A stretch of 42,279 nt of DNA, from positions 1 through 42,279 of the forward strand of contig NZ_CAKMNW010000059.1 in the NCBI RefSeq assembly GCF_927904885.1, read 5' to 3'. Shown here piece after piece: positions 17,151 to 25,552 of the stretch. Under the pieces are notes generated by a model. It did no database searches. It saw nothing but the letters and a program-made list of their open reading frames with translations, and was not told where the DNA came from. The position numbers and the translations under genes are program-made. This DNA comes from Candidatus Nitrotoga sp. M5 (GTDB lineage: Bacteria > Pseudomonadota > Gammaproteobacteria > Burkholderiales > Gallionellaceae). Numbering within the stretch: the stretch's first letter is position 1; each line of letters starts with the position of its first letter.

Positions 17151-17546
17151 CTATTTTACATTCCCGTCTCGTGAAGGCTCGAAGTCAAGCAATAGTCGGA
17201 GATGTTGCAATAGTTCCTCATCCGCAAAAGGCTTCGAAATATAGGCATATGCGCCCTCTTCCAGCGCACGTTGCAATGTCGTGGGATCGGTGTGAGAGGT
17301 AATAATAATTACCGGCATCGAAGACCCCATCTCGTGCAATATCTTCTGAAGTTCCAGTCCTCCCATTCCTGGCATTTTCACATCGGTAATCAGGCAATCG
17401 AAAGCGTTAATCGGATTTTCTGCCAAGAAATTTTCCGCATTCTCGAACGTAGCCGTTGAATACCCCATTACTTGAAGGAGGTTTGAAAGTGCCTCTCGCA
17501 TGGCTTCGTCGTCGTCTACAATGGCGATAACAGGTACTTTGGACAA
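17151..17546 (-). CDS. Single-domain response regulator (receiver only)
   Basis: About 131 residues consisting only of a receiver: the acidic pair in AIVDDDEAM, the phospho-acceptor Asp in DCLITDVKMPGMG, Thr/Ser in IIITSHTD and Lys in ISKPF. There is no DNA-binding domain, so it is likely to act in a phosphorelay, as a phosphate sink or by protein contact. The start is uncertain. TTG at 17546 with AGGA 8 nt upstream is preferred over GTG at 17561. The ATG at 17702 would overlap the fixJ-like gene by 74 bp. Confidence 0.8.
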   Translation of the reverse strand: MSKVPVIAIVDDDEAMREALSNLLQVMGYSTATFENAENFLAENPINAFDCLITDVKMPGMGGLELQKILHEMGSSMPVIIITSHTDPTTLQRALEEGAYAYISKPFADEELLQHLRLLLDFEPSRDGNVK

Positions 17547-17628
17547 ATGTACGGTCCTCACTAAAACGGCCGGGTTGATCTCTCCTATACTGCGCAGGTT
17601 TGATCGATGAATGTAACCATACCATTGT

Positions 17629-18279
17629 CTAGGTTCGCCCTTGTACGCGTAGATTGATGGGCAATGCTTCCCAAGCGCGAATAAGTTCACCGAGGGACGC
17701 AAACTGCATTTTTCTCATCACATTGCTCCGATGAAGTTTTACAGTTACTTCACTTATCCCAAGGTCGAACGCTATTTGCTTGTTTATACGGCCATTCGCC
17801 ACTTCTTTGAGTACCTGACGTTCGCGCGGTGTCAGTGTCCCTAATCGCTCAGCATATTCTTTGGTAATTTGGGAGGAATTTCTCTGTGCTGCATCTCTCT
17901 CAATACCAAGAGTCACTGCATCCAGCAGCGCTTGATCCCGGACAGGCTTGGTGAGAAAATCAATTGCTCCCGCTTTCATTGCCTGGACTGTCATCGGAAT
18001 ATCACCGTGGCCGGTAAGAAACACGATTGGTCTTGTATCACCTCTCAACATCAGGTGATTCTGAAGATCCAGACCGCTCGATCCCGGCATGCGGATGTCA
18101 ACTACCATACAGCCTACCCTTTCAGGCAATTCTGTTTCGAGCAGTTCCTGCGTCGAAGTAAAACAGGTGGCATCCAGATCAACGGACAGAAATAGTTCCC
18201 GAAGCGCATTTCGAACGTCGTCGTCATCATCCACTATGACAACCAGGGGGCGTTCGATCGAAGTGTCGAGCATATTCAT
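17629..18279 (-). CDS. FixJ-family response regulator (receiver plus LuxR-type helix-turn-helix)
   Basis: A 216-residue protein of normal FixJ/TodT length. The receiver has VDDDDDVRN, phospho-acceptor Asp in MVVDIRMPGSSG, Thr in FLTGHGD and Lys in FLTKPV. The C-terminal helix-turn-helix is LTPRERQVLKEVANGRINKQ with EVTVKLHRSNVMRKM. It probably receives phosphate from the PAS kinase encoded downstream on the same strand. Its start overlaps the stop of the Rrf2 gene by 4 bp, so Rrf2, both regulators and possibly the kinase may be one unit. Confidence 0.9.
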   Translation of the reverse strand: MNMLDTSIERPLVVIVDDDDDVRNALRELFLSVDLDATCFTSTQELLETELPERVGCMVVDIRMPGSSGLDLQNHLMLRGDTRPIVFLTGHGDIPMTVQAMKAGAIDFLTKPVRDQALLDAVTLGIERDAAQRNSSQITKEYAERLGTLTPRERQVLKEVANGRINKQIAFDLGISEVTVKLHRSNVMRKMQFASLGELIRAWEALPINLRVQGRT

Positions 18280-18833
18280 GACATAGCCTTTCGAACTGAT
18301 GAAGTCAGACTTGAAACCTTCGGCTTTCGGATACGAGACTTGACCCGATCATCGATCCAGTCTTTGACACTCGCTGAAAAATCCGACGGCGCTTTGTGAT
18401 CTACCATCACTGCCAGGTCAGCAAGAGATTGCTCTGCCAGCGTTTTACGCATCGCCTTTTCCGCTTGCAGCATTATCTTGTGGATCGAACAAAGGCCAGA
18501 TGTGGCCCAAGTTGGTGGCTGATCTCCAAAGACAGCACAACGACCCCGAATGTCCTGACAATCAAACAACGGTTTCCTGCCTTCAATAGCATCCACTATT
18601 TGAAGGAAGCTGATACTTTCCGGTTTCCGGGCAAGAACATATCCTCCGCGTACGCCCTCTGTCGCATTAACAATGCCTGCTTTCTCAAGCTTTGCGAATA
18701 TTTTGACGAGAAAACTAGGCGAAATACCCTGCAGTTCCGCGAGGTCCCGACTGCTGAGCGGAACAGCATCTGCTTCGATGAGCCACAGCAAGCAATGAAG
18801 ACCATATTCTACTTTAACTGTTATATGTGCCAT
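18276..18833 (-). CDS. Rrf2-family transcriptional regulator with three cysteines
   Basis: A 185-residue protein. The N-terminal winged helix (MAHITVKVEYGLHCLLWLIE, then ELQGISPSFLVKIFAKLEKAG) is typical of Rrf2. Three cysteines follow, in FDCQDIRGRC and SGLCSIHKIM, spaced like the Fe-S or redox-sensing cysteines of IscR/NsrR-type members. It also has a long C-terminal tail of about 40 residues. The frame is open to 18965, but the ATG at 18833 gives the canonical N-terminus. It overlaps the FixJ-like gene by 4 bp. Redox or NO sensing is plausible but not shown. Confidence 0.85.
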   Translation of the reverse strand: MAHITVKVEYGLHCLLWLIEADAVPLSSRDLAELQGISPSFLVKIFAKLEKAGIVNATEGVRGGYVLARKPESISFLQIVDAIEGRKPLFDCQDIRGRCAVFGDQPPTWATSGLCSIHKIMLQAEKAMRKTLAEQSLADLAVMVDHKAPSDFSASVKDWIDDRVKSRIRKPKVSSLTSSVRKAMS

Positions 18834-18961
18834 AACACGGACTATATCACTCCTTGTTATTTTTTTCAAGATAAAACGAGGACTATTAAACTCCGCATTT
18901 AAGAAAAGCTGACCGCAAATAACCTGGGAAAAATGTTTCTTATAATAGGCGACTTGTGGTT

Positions 18962-20602
18962 TCATCGGCGATTTCCGACAAGCTTTTGCGTTAACTTGAA
19001 TGCAAGGACTAACGGAACGGCCACCAGGAACAACAGTACAAGCGAAAAGAAAGCTTCGTTAAACGACAGAGTGGCCACTTGAGTTATAATACTGTTTTGC
19101 ATTAGCAACGAACCCGCGGTGCTGCCAGCTTCGGGATCCAACCCGCGGCTCGTCAATGCCGTGGCCAGCAACTCCTGATACTGCTGGAAGGATAAGCTTG
19201 CAGAATTGATATTTTCGATCAGCACAAGCCTGTTGAGTGCGGTCTGGTGGTTCAGGTATGTGGTCAGGAAAGATACTCCGAGGATACCACCCATCTGTCG
19301 TCCGAAATTAAATAGTCCCACACCAGACGCGACTTGTTCGGGAATGAGTCCGTTCAAGGCGACTATTGTGATGGAGATAAAAAGGAAGCCAAGTCCGAGA
19401 CCTCGTAAAAGCAGGCTCGGCCACAGGTCGTTAGCACCACTTGCCGAACTGGACCATGACAACATCCACATCGCCATCATGACAAGAGAGACGCCAAAGG
19501 GAACGAAAGTTAAGGGGCTTATATTCTTGCGCGACATAAGTGCGCCAGCGAATAATAATGCTGCTCCGATTGTCATGCATGACGGAAGCATCAGCATTCC
19601 CGCTTCCTTTGACGGCAACTGCAAGACGTTAAGTGCGAAGACTGGAATGAGGAATGCGCTGCCAAAAAGCACAAAGCCGGCAACAAAACTGACCAGGAAT
19701 CCAAAGGCGAATTGCGTGTTTGCAAATACTGCCCGATCATACAGTTCGGAACGAGTGGGATTGAAGAACCGCCACACGATAAAGGCAATCAATGCCCCGA
19801 CACTAACGAGGCTCCAGAATGTAATATGGTCGTCGTCGAACCAGTTCCAGCGAGAGCCTTCCAGAAGCACATAAATCAGGGCGGTCATGGAGAGAAGGAA
19901 GAAGTGGAATCCGATCCAGTCGAATGGGCGACGAACTCGCAAACTGTTCGGCAGGTGACGACGATAAGGCCCGAGACAAGAAATCGCCAGCAGCACCAGA
20001 ACTAGATTCACCCCGAATCCCCAGACCCAGGAAAATTCATCTGTCAACCAACCCATAACAGCAGGTGCTAGTGCTGTTGGCGCTACGACAACACCGAAGG
20101 CGTATACTGCTTGTACAAGACCTTGCTTGTTTATTGGGAAAAGCCGGAAGAGAATTGTCTGGGCTGCGACAAGCAACACCGCCCCCGCGCCCCCCTGAAA
20201 AATTCGGGCGGCGACAAAGGGTAGCAAGTGAACTGCCAGTAAACAAGCTACAGACGTCACGGTGACTATAAAGATTGACCAAAAAAGCGATCGAGTTTCA
20301 CCAAAGCGATCTACGAACCAGGCAGCCACAGGCAAGCAAACCGTTTTAGATACCAGATAGGCGAGATTTACCCAAGTCACCTCGTCAGGGGTCACCCGGA
20401 AGTCCCCCATTAAATGCGGCCGTGCAATAGTAAATATTGCACCGTTGAATGCATCCGTAACCGCAGCGAGAGTCAATCCTATCGCTATAATCCAGTGCGC
20501 CGCGTTCACGGACCTGTTCTTTGTTAATGCACCGGATGAAGGCAGCTCATTGGCTTCGGAAACTTCGCCGGAATCGAATGGACCGCGTTCCAATTCTTTC
20601 AC
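18962..20602 (-). CDS. DHA2-family MFS drug efflux transporter (EmrB-like)
   Basis: A 546-residue protein with about 14 hydrophobic segments and the MFS motif A region WFVDRFGETRSLFW after the second segment. Motif C-like VVAPTALAPAVMGWLTD lies in segment five. It is the inner-membrane pump of a tripartite EmrAB-type exporter. The start overlaps the membrane-fusion gene by 4 bp. The polar 35-residue N-terminus is longer than usual. Substrates of such pumps are often hydrophobic acids or uncouplers. The true cargo is unknown. Confidence 0.88.
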   Translation of the reverse strand: MKELERGPFDSGEVSEANELPSSGALTKNRSVNAAHWIIAIGLTLAAVTDAFNGAIFTIARPHLMGDFRVTPDEVTWVNLAYLVSKTVCLPVAAWFVDRFGETRSLFWSIFIVTVTSVACLLAVHLLPFVAARIFQGGAGAVLLVAAQTILFRLFPINKQGLVQAVYAFGVVVAPTALAPAVMGWLTDEFSWVWGFGVNLVLVLLAISCLGPYRRHLPNSLRVRRPFDWIGFHFFLLSMTALIYVLLEGSRWNWFDDDHITFWSLVSVGALIAFIVWRFFNPTRSELYDRAVFANTQFAFGFLVSFVAGFVLFGSAFLIPVFALNVLQLPSKEAGMLMLPSCMTIGAALLFAGALMSRKNISPLTFVPFGVSLVMMAMWMLSWSSSASGANDLWPSLLLRGLGLGFLFISITIVALNGLIPEQVASGVGLFNFGRQMGGILGVSFLTTYLNHQTALNRLVLIENINSASLSFQQYQELLATALTSRGLDPEAGSTAGSLLMQNSIITQVATLSFNEAFFSLVLLFLVAVPLVLAFKLTQKLVGNRR

Positions 20603-21720
20603 CTCGTCAGCTCTGCTTTCTGTATATTCCGGAAGCCTGATTTCTCTCGCGTGCCAATATCGAGAACAGAAGTCGTCTGCCGCTTAGCCGCGCCGCGAGT
20701 GTCCACCTGCACCTCCGCCGACATGCCTGGGAGAAGACGCTCCTGAAAATTGGCGTTCAGGAGGATCTTGACCGGAATACGCTGCACGATACGAATGAAA
20801 TTCCCAGTCGCGTTGTCGGGTGGCAACAAGCTAAATTCGGCGCCGCTAGCTGGCGCAAGGCTATCAATATGACCGGTAAACTTCGAACGCCCAAAAGCAT
20901 CGACATACACGGTTACAGGCTGACCCGGCGCCATACGTACAAGCTGATCTTCTTTGAAGTTAGCTTCGATCCATACGTTGTGTAGCGGCACGATAGATAC
21001 CATCGGTACGCCCGGGCGGGCGTATTGCCCGGCCTCCAAATGCCTGTTGCCGATGACACCGGAAACAGGTGCAAGCACAACTGTATCATTCAACGCTATA
21101 TCAGCAAGGCGAAGTTTGGCCGAAGCCTGATCGACCACCGCGTCGAGCCGCTTGGCTTCGGCGGTCAGGACACTAAGGCGCTCCTGTTGTGCCGCCAAGC
21201 CTGCTTTGGCCTGCTCAACGCCAGCGCGGGAGTGTGTCTCGTTCGCGATTGCGAATTCGTGTCGTTGCCGCGTGCTCCAGCCTTCCTTTACCAGCTTGTC
21301 GGAACGTTTGCGATCACTGGTCGCAAGTTCAGCTTCCGCTTGGGCAGCATCAATACCTGCACGCGCTTCATTTATGAGCGCGCCTTGCAGTGTACGTTCC
21401 TCAATAAGTCTCGCACGGGCCGCACGGGCTTCGTCGAGTGCCGCCAGACTTTGCGCATGGCGTGCCTCGTAGTCTTCTGGGTCAATACGAAATAGGGGAT
21501 CACCTGCCTCAACGTACTGGTTGTCGGCAACGGCAACTTCGACGATATAGCCTGAAACTTTTGACGCGATAGCGACAATATCGCTTCTTACATAGGCGTT
21601 GTCAGTGCGTACGATGTAACGTCCGGAAACCCAATACTCAAATCCATTGTAAACCCCGACGGCGCAAACCGGCAAAGCGACACATACGATTATCATTATT
21701 TTCAGATTTAGCTTAACCAT
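20599..21720 (-). CDS. HlyD/EmrA-family membrane fusion protein
   Basis: A 373-residue periplasmic adaptor. One N-terminal membrane anchor (IMIIVCVALPVCAVGVY) is followed by a lipoyl-like half (TDNAYVRSDIVAIASKVSGY), a long alpha-helical hairpin of about residues 95-190, the second lipoyl half (LAPVSGVIGNRHLEAGQYA) and a beta-barrel. It links the MFS pump encoded next to an outer-membrane channel. No TolC homologue is in the window. The gene is the first of the pair and diverges from the TetR gene. Confidence 0.88.
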   Translation of the reverse strand: MVKLNLKIMIIVCVALPVCAVGVYNGFEYWVSGRYIVRTDNAYVRSDIVAIASKVSGYIVEVAVADNQYVEAGDPLFRIDPEDYEARHAQSLAALDEARAARARLIEERTLQGALINEARAGIDAAQAEAELATSDRKRSDKLVKEGWSTRQRHEFAIANETHSRAGVEQAKAGLAAQQERLSVLTAEAKRLDAVVDQASAKLRLADIALNDTVVLAPVSGVIGNRHLEAGQYARPGVPMVSIVPLHNVWIEANFKEDQLVRMAPGQPVTVYVDAFGRSKFTGHIDSLAPASGAEFSLLPPDNATGNFIRIVQRIPVKILLNANFQERLLPGMSAEVQVDTRGAAKRQTTSVLDIGTREKSGFRNIQKAELTR

Positions 21721-21833
21721 GATTTGCCACTATAGTAATTCGCAGGGCGAAACACGCCGTGCAAGGCTTTAATTAGTTCCAGCGATTTACCTGGAAGGCC
21801 ACCAGTCACTATCATCCACCAACTGACAAACGA

Positions 21834-21882
21834 TACGACGTCGTACCCTTGACATATACGGTACGGTACCGTACATGTCAAG
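21834..21882. promoter_or_regulatory. Palindromic operator with overlapping opposed promoters (emrAB-like/tetR)
   Basis: A 35-bp near-perfect palindrome (21848-21882) has 17-bp arms that differ at one position and a single central base. Each arm carries TTGACA. On the minus strand TTGACA, 17 bp, TATATG would drive the efflux genes. On the plus strand TTGACA, 17 bp, TACATG would drive the TetR gene. A separate perfect 12-bp palindrome, TACGACGTCGTA, lies at 21834-21845. Binding of the adjacent TetR protein here would shut both directions. Confidence 0.65.
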
Positions 21883-21912
21883 TGATCAGGCTAAATTTTA
21901 AGGAGTAATTGA

Positions 21913-22539
21913 TTGAAACCGACTATTCAGGAACAAACCCGTTCTCAACAATCAGACAAGCGAAAGCAGATCCTTTCAATCGCAACCAAGATCTTTTTTA
22001 GAGAAGGGTATGGCCGTGCCAGCATGGATAAGGTTCACTCTGAACTCGGCGGTTCAAAGCGCACGCTATATAACTACTTTCCCAGTAAGGAAGCACTTTT
22101 CGAGGCAATTGTCACCCAGGTGTCAGATCAGGTGCTTACCGCTTTGAGGCCGCCACTTGGCGACGCTGACTTGCGCACGACACTAGTAAAAATGGGCAAC
22201 GATTACCTCGGGGTCCTGCTGTCCCCGGTTGGAATTTCCCTTTACCGCGCCATGGTATCGGAAGCGCCGCACTTTCCCGAGCTCGCTCATACTTTTTTCG
22301 AGAACGGGCCCAGTCGTTCAAGCCATCATCTGGCGGCCTTTTTCCGTGATCAAAATGCGCAAGGCCTAATTGAAGTGTCCGACCCTCAAATCGCCGCGGA
22401 GCATTTTCTTGGAGCCGTCCGCGGCGATATTCACCTTGCGGCCGTCCTCACTGCAAAAAGGCCCTCAAAGCAGATGGTAGAAGCCGCTGTCGCGCAGACG
22501 GTGAGGACATTTCTCGATGGTGTGAATCCTAAGCTTTAG
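21913..22539 (+). CDS. TetR/AcrR-family transcriptional regulator, TTG start
   Basis: A 208-residue protein. The N-terminal TetR helix-turn-helix is at about residues 17-60 (KILSIATKIFFREGYGRASM, then GGSKRTLYNYFPSKEALFEA). The C-terminal domain resembles the AcrR-like group with a TetR_C-type ligand pocket. The start codon is TTG, set by AGGAG 8 nt upstream, which may keep the repressor level low. The gene diverges from the efflux pair, and its likely operator is the 35-bp palindrome upstream. Confidence 0.88.
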   Translation: MKPTIQEQTRSQQSDKRKQILSIATKIFFREGYGRASMDKVHSELGGSKRTLYNYFPSKEALFEAIVTQVSDQVLTALRPPLGDADLRTTLVKMGNDYLGVLLSPVGISLYRAMVSEAPHFPELAHTFFENGPSRSSHHLAAFFRDQNAQGLIEVSDPQIAAEHFLGAVRGDIHLAAVLTAKRPSKQMVEAAVAQTVRTFLDGVNPKL

Positions 22540-22587
22540 CGCAATATTAAATGATATGCTGTGATTCATTTCTGGGGTTCAACTTTT

Positions 22588-23092
22588 GCTGCTGTCAGAA
22601 AAATGCGAATTCGTCTCAGCCTGACGAAATCTAGGCAGAACGAAATTCGCACCGTTCGGCAAGAGTGACATTACGTTGTTATTTGAAAATATCTCGTTTG
22701 GTTAAGCGGCTCGCGTGATTGAAATGGTTAAAACGGAGAAGTGGGCCGCCGCAAATTTTTCTAATGTTTTTGCGCTCTTGAATTTGATTATTGCGCGGTC
22801 TTGCCGTCGGTAAGGTTGATGAGAATTCTCACCACGATTGTTGACCCACATTCCCTTCTCTTCGTTTTGAGTTTGCCGAAATCCTAAATGGCAGTACGAC
22901 AAGATTTAAATTTGTCAGAAACAATGTCAGCTGGATTCCCATTTCGTTTCATGGCTTTTTTCGGCAATACATTATTACAGCCATATGTATGAATTCAGGA
23001 GAGCGTTTAAAATGGCAAAGCAGGTTCCTTTTTGTCATGCACGAACGCATATCGACGAACAAATAACTATCAAGCAATTTACTTCCGGTAAT
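22588..23092 (-). mobile_element. IS6-family relic, copy D, internally deleted
   Basis: The left end GCTGCTGTCAGAA matches the IS6 terminal repeats of this window. The right part (23035-23090) is similar to the right end of copy B (25490-25546). Between them the transposase gene is decayed and has lost about 100 codons. A full element would be about 830 bp. The right terminal repeat is no longer recognisable. Confidence 0.65.
22702..23036 (-). pseudogene. Decayed IS6-family transposase (copy D)
   Basis: The minus-strand reading starts MTKRNLLCHFKRSPEFIHMA, comparable with MTKKNPFRYFKTSPEIIRIA of copy B. After about 24 residues the sequence jumps to the catalytic-core tail (NGNPADIVSDKFKSCRTAI), meets a stop and a frame change, and ends with NNRGENSHQPYRRQDRA. 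The helix-turn-helix and first catalytic Asp are gone, so it is inactive. Only the last 66 codons remain as one open frame. Confidence 0.7.
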
Positions 23093-23170
23093 TCTCTCCT
23101 CAGGCCTCTACAGCCCATGCAAGCGGACTGTAGAAGCCTGGACGTCGGGTTTCTTGCCCAACAAGCATGA

Positions 23171-24160
23171 TCAGTAATCCCAGAAAGCCGCTACCCAGCG
23201 AAACGCGTCGCCCTCAACTGCCACCCGTCCGACGGAGGGGAACGGCAGGTGGGTGGCTACTAGCAACTCGCCGGTCGCCGCCGCTTCCTGCAAAAGACGA
23301 ACCCGAACGCGAACCGACTCTTCAGGATCATGTTCAAAACCATTGTGCCATTCAGGATGGTCGAAGCCGACCGGGAAGATGGCGTCCCCGGCAAACGTCA
23401 GCCGCTCGCCGCCGGACGTCACGCGGACCACACTGTGACCAGGAGTATGGCCACCAGTGCGCCAAACGACTACTCCAGGTGCAACCTCGTACTCCTCGTC
23501 AAATGTCCGCAGATTGCTATGGTATTCGTCCAAGAACTGGCGGGCGGTCACCCGAAGTACATCCGGCACCGGGTTCGGCATAGACGTGTGCGAAAAGTCG
23601 GGCGACGCCCAAAAATCGACCTCGGTGGCTGCCACATGGATGCGCAAGTCTGGACGCAGCCGGTTCTTCACCTCGTCGACGAGAAGCCCACCGACGTGGT
23701 CCATGTGCATGTGGGTAATCACCACGTCGGTCACGGACGCGAGATCGATGCCAGCGGCCTCCAGACGCTTAGGGAATTGCCCTGCCCGTGGAAAACCAGG
23801 AAACTGCCCCCCCAGTCCAGCGTCAACGAGTATGATCTGGTCGCCGCTACGCACTACAAGGACATTCAGCGCCCAATCGAATGCGTCCGGTGGGAGGAAC
23901 ATGCCTTCAAGCCAGGCTGCGCGGACGGCTGGGTCGGCATTGGTGGCCATCGTAGCGGTTGGCAAAGGCAGCACACCATCGCTGACCACCAGCACATCAA
24001 TCTCACCGACCCGCAACGCATAACGCGAAGGTACCAGCTCCTCGGATCCGTTCCTACGGGGGGATGAAGTGTTGTCAATGCCCATCTTTGTCTTCAGCGG
24101 GCTGTTCCTTTTCTGCTGTGTTTCATACTTATTAGTGGGGGAATTCAAAGATTTTGACAT
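23171..24160 (-). CDS. MBL-fold metallo-hydrolase (methyl parathion hydrolase/lactonase-like)
   Basis: A 329-residue metallo-beta-lactamase-fold enzyme. All metal ligands are visible: THMHMDHVGG, then the His of GGHTPGHS, the Asp of FAGDAIF and the His of ATHLPFP. The general layout (DAGLGG before the first motif, HTPGHS later) is that of the methyl parathion hydrolase/AHL-lactonase-like group. Lactone or ester hydrolysis is likely, with substrate unknown. The ATG at 24160 has AGGAGAACG upstream, and no signal peptide is obvious. Base composition is visibly more GC-rich than the neighbours, and IS6 relics flank it on both sides, which points to acquisition. Confidence 0.85.
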   Translation of the reverse strand: MSKSLNSPTNKYETQQKRNSPLKTKMGIDNTSSPRRNGSEELVPSRYALRVGEIDVLVVSDGVLPLPTATMATNADPAVRAAWLEGMFLPPDAFDWALNVLVVRSGDQIILVDAGLGGQFPGFPRAGQFPKRLEAAGIDLASVTDVVITHMHMDHVGGLLVDEVKNRLRPDLRIHVAATEVDFWASPDFSHTSMPNPVPDVLRVTARQFLDEYHSNLRTFDEEYEVAPGVVVWRTGGHTPGHSVVRVTSGGERLTFAGDAIFPVGFDHPEWHNGFEHDPEESVRVRVRLLQEAAATGELLVATHLPFPSVGRVAVEGDAFRWVAAFWDY

Positions 24161-24369
24161 AATCGTTCTCCTATTACTTGGGTAAAGAATCTCAGGCACA
24201 TGCCGCTCTCTCGGCGCGAGACAGACGGATCGCCCTGAGAACAAGGATGCACCGCAACACGCCGTGTTCGATACTGATCCCGTGTATAGGTCGCGATAGC
24301 CAATCGTCAGGTGCGCATGTGCTTTAGCATGATCGTTTCCGGCAAAGAGGTGCTTGAATTCGGTGAACC

Positions 24370-24719
24370 GGATGCTGTCAGACTAAAACGACCGGTTTTG
24401 TCACATTAACTTAGTGGCGAGAAAATTTATGATCCTCTAATCTCCACCGATGCAAAAGATCTCCTATTCCCGACATCGCTTCCCTTCTCACATAATTAAA
24501 CATGCCGTTTGGATTTACGCTCCATTTACATTGAGCTATCGGGATGTTGAAGATTTACTGGCAGAACGCGGCCTGGATATTTCGTACGAAACAGTTCGGC
24601 GATGGTTTCTAAAGTTTGGTGACCCAGTAGCCAGAAACCTAAGATCTACCCGCCCTACTCCCAATGATATCTGGCATCTGGATGAAATGGTCATCGTCAT
24701 TCGAGGAAAGCGACACTGG
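24370..24719 (+). mobile_element. IS6-family element, copy E, 3' part lost
   Basis: It begins with GGATGCTGTCAGA at 24370 and carries the first part of a transposase gene on the plus strand. At 24720 it ends abruptly where copy B begins with its own GGTGCTGTCAGA. The rest is not found beyond the far end of copy B at 25552. A simple insertion of B into E is therefore not enough to explain it. A deletion followed. Confidence 0.7.
24450..24719 (+). pseudogene. IS6-family transposase, N-terminal fragment (copy E)
   Basis: About 90 residues of an IS6-type transposase of a different lineage from copies A-C. It has HAVWIYAPFTLSYRDVEDLL, the helix-turn-helix ERGLDISYETVRRWF and the first catalytic Asp in DIWHLDEMVI. 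It breaks at GKRHW, where the next element begins. The second Asp and the Glu are missing, so it is inactive. Confidence 0.8.
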
Positions 24720-25552
24720 GGTGCTGTCAGACGAATGCGACTTCGTCTCCGTATGGCATAAATTGGGGTAACGGTGCCCCTATTATGCAGCACTAAGCTG
24801 CTGCCACTCGGCAAGTGCGGTGGTTCTTTGAAGCTTGAATGTTGCTCTGTTGTTTAGGTGGCGTTCATGGTTGAAGTGGTTATGGACGGATGAATGGATT
24901 GAGACGAATTTCTGTAAACTTTGCAAGCGCCTGAATTTCAGCATCGCTTGCTCTCTTCGTCGGAATGGGAGATGGGAATTTTCACAACGATTGTTCTTCC
25001 AATGGCCAACCTCTTGTACTTCAGTGTTTCCGATGGTCTTCATTGCGGCACGGTAAGAACGTAATCTGTCCGTTACAATCACATGCAGCTTTCCGTACCG
25101 CTTCATGATTTTCCTAAGGAATACCAGAGCTGCCTTGCGATCGCGGCGCCTGGAAACAAAGGTTTCCAGCACTTCTCCCTCGTGATCGACGGCCCGCCAC
25201 AGATAGTGTGTTTCACCATTGATCTTCACAAATACTTCGTCCAGATGCCATCGCCAGTTGGAGTGATTCCGGGAAGAAGGATGAAGTCGTTTCTTTCGGA
25301 TCTCGCGCGCAAACAGGGGGCCAAATCTATTCCACCAATAGCGGACCGTTTCATGACAAATATCGATGCCCCGTTCATGAAGAAGGTCTTCAACGTTGCG
25401 AAGTGAAAGCGGAAATCGGACATACATCATAACCGCAATGCGGATAATCTCGGGCGATGTCTTGAAATAGCGAAAGGGGTTCTTTTTCGTCATGCTCGGA
25501 GGCTAGTCGACGAGCAAATGAACATCAAGCTGTTTTCTTCTGACAAAGCCCT
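24720..25552 (-). mobile_element. IS6-family insertion sequence, copy B (about 833 bp)
   Basis: The left terminal repeat GGTGCTGTCAGACG starts at 24720. The right end, read inward on the minus strand, is a degenerate GGGCTTTGTCAGAA ending near 25552. No 8-bp target duplication is seen. It interrupts copy E. The layout equals copy A, with the transposase gene on the minus strand. Confidence 0.75.
24783..25493 (-). CDS. IS6-family transposase (copy B), intact
   Basis: A 236-residue DDE transposase with the helix-turn-helix ERGIDICHETVRYWW, first Asp in WHLDEVFVKI, second Asp in VIVTDRLRSY and Glu in NNRCENSHLPFRRRE. By eye it is similar to copy A along its full length, with scattered substitutions. 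It is the only intact transposase near the MBL gene and could mobilise the flanking relics through their related ends. Confidence 0.9.
   Translation of the reverse strand: MTKKNPFRYFKTSPEIIRIAVMMYVRFPLSLRNVEDLLHERGIDICHETVRYWWNRFGPLFAREIRKKRLHPSSRNHSNWRWHLDEVFVKINGETHYLWRAVDHEGEVLETFVSRRRDRKAALVFLRKIMKRYGKLHVIVTDRLRSYRAAMKTIGNTEVQEVGHWKNNRCENSHLPFRRREQAMLKFRRLQSLQKFVSIHSSVHNHFNHERHLNNRATFKLQRTTALAEWQQLSAA

Noticed and set aside
22985..23170. Plus-strand 61-codon frame next to the MBL gene
   Set aside because: The DNA is the right end of the decayed IS6 copy D, read on the wrong strand.
23330..24067. Long plus-strand open frame of 245 codons over the MBL gene
   Set aside because: It is the antisense shadow of a GC-rich gene. 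Its translation has no domain, while the minus strand has all MBL motifs.
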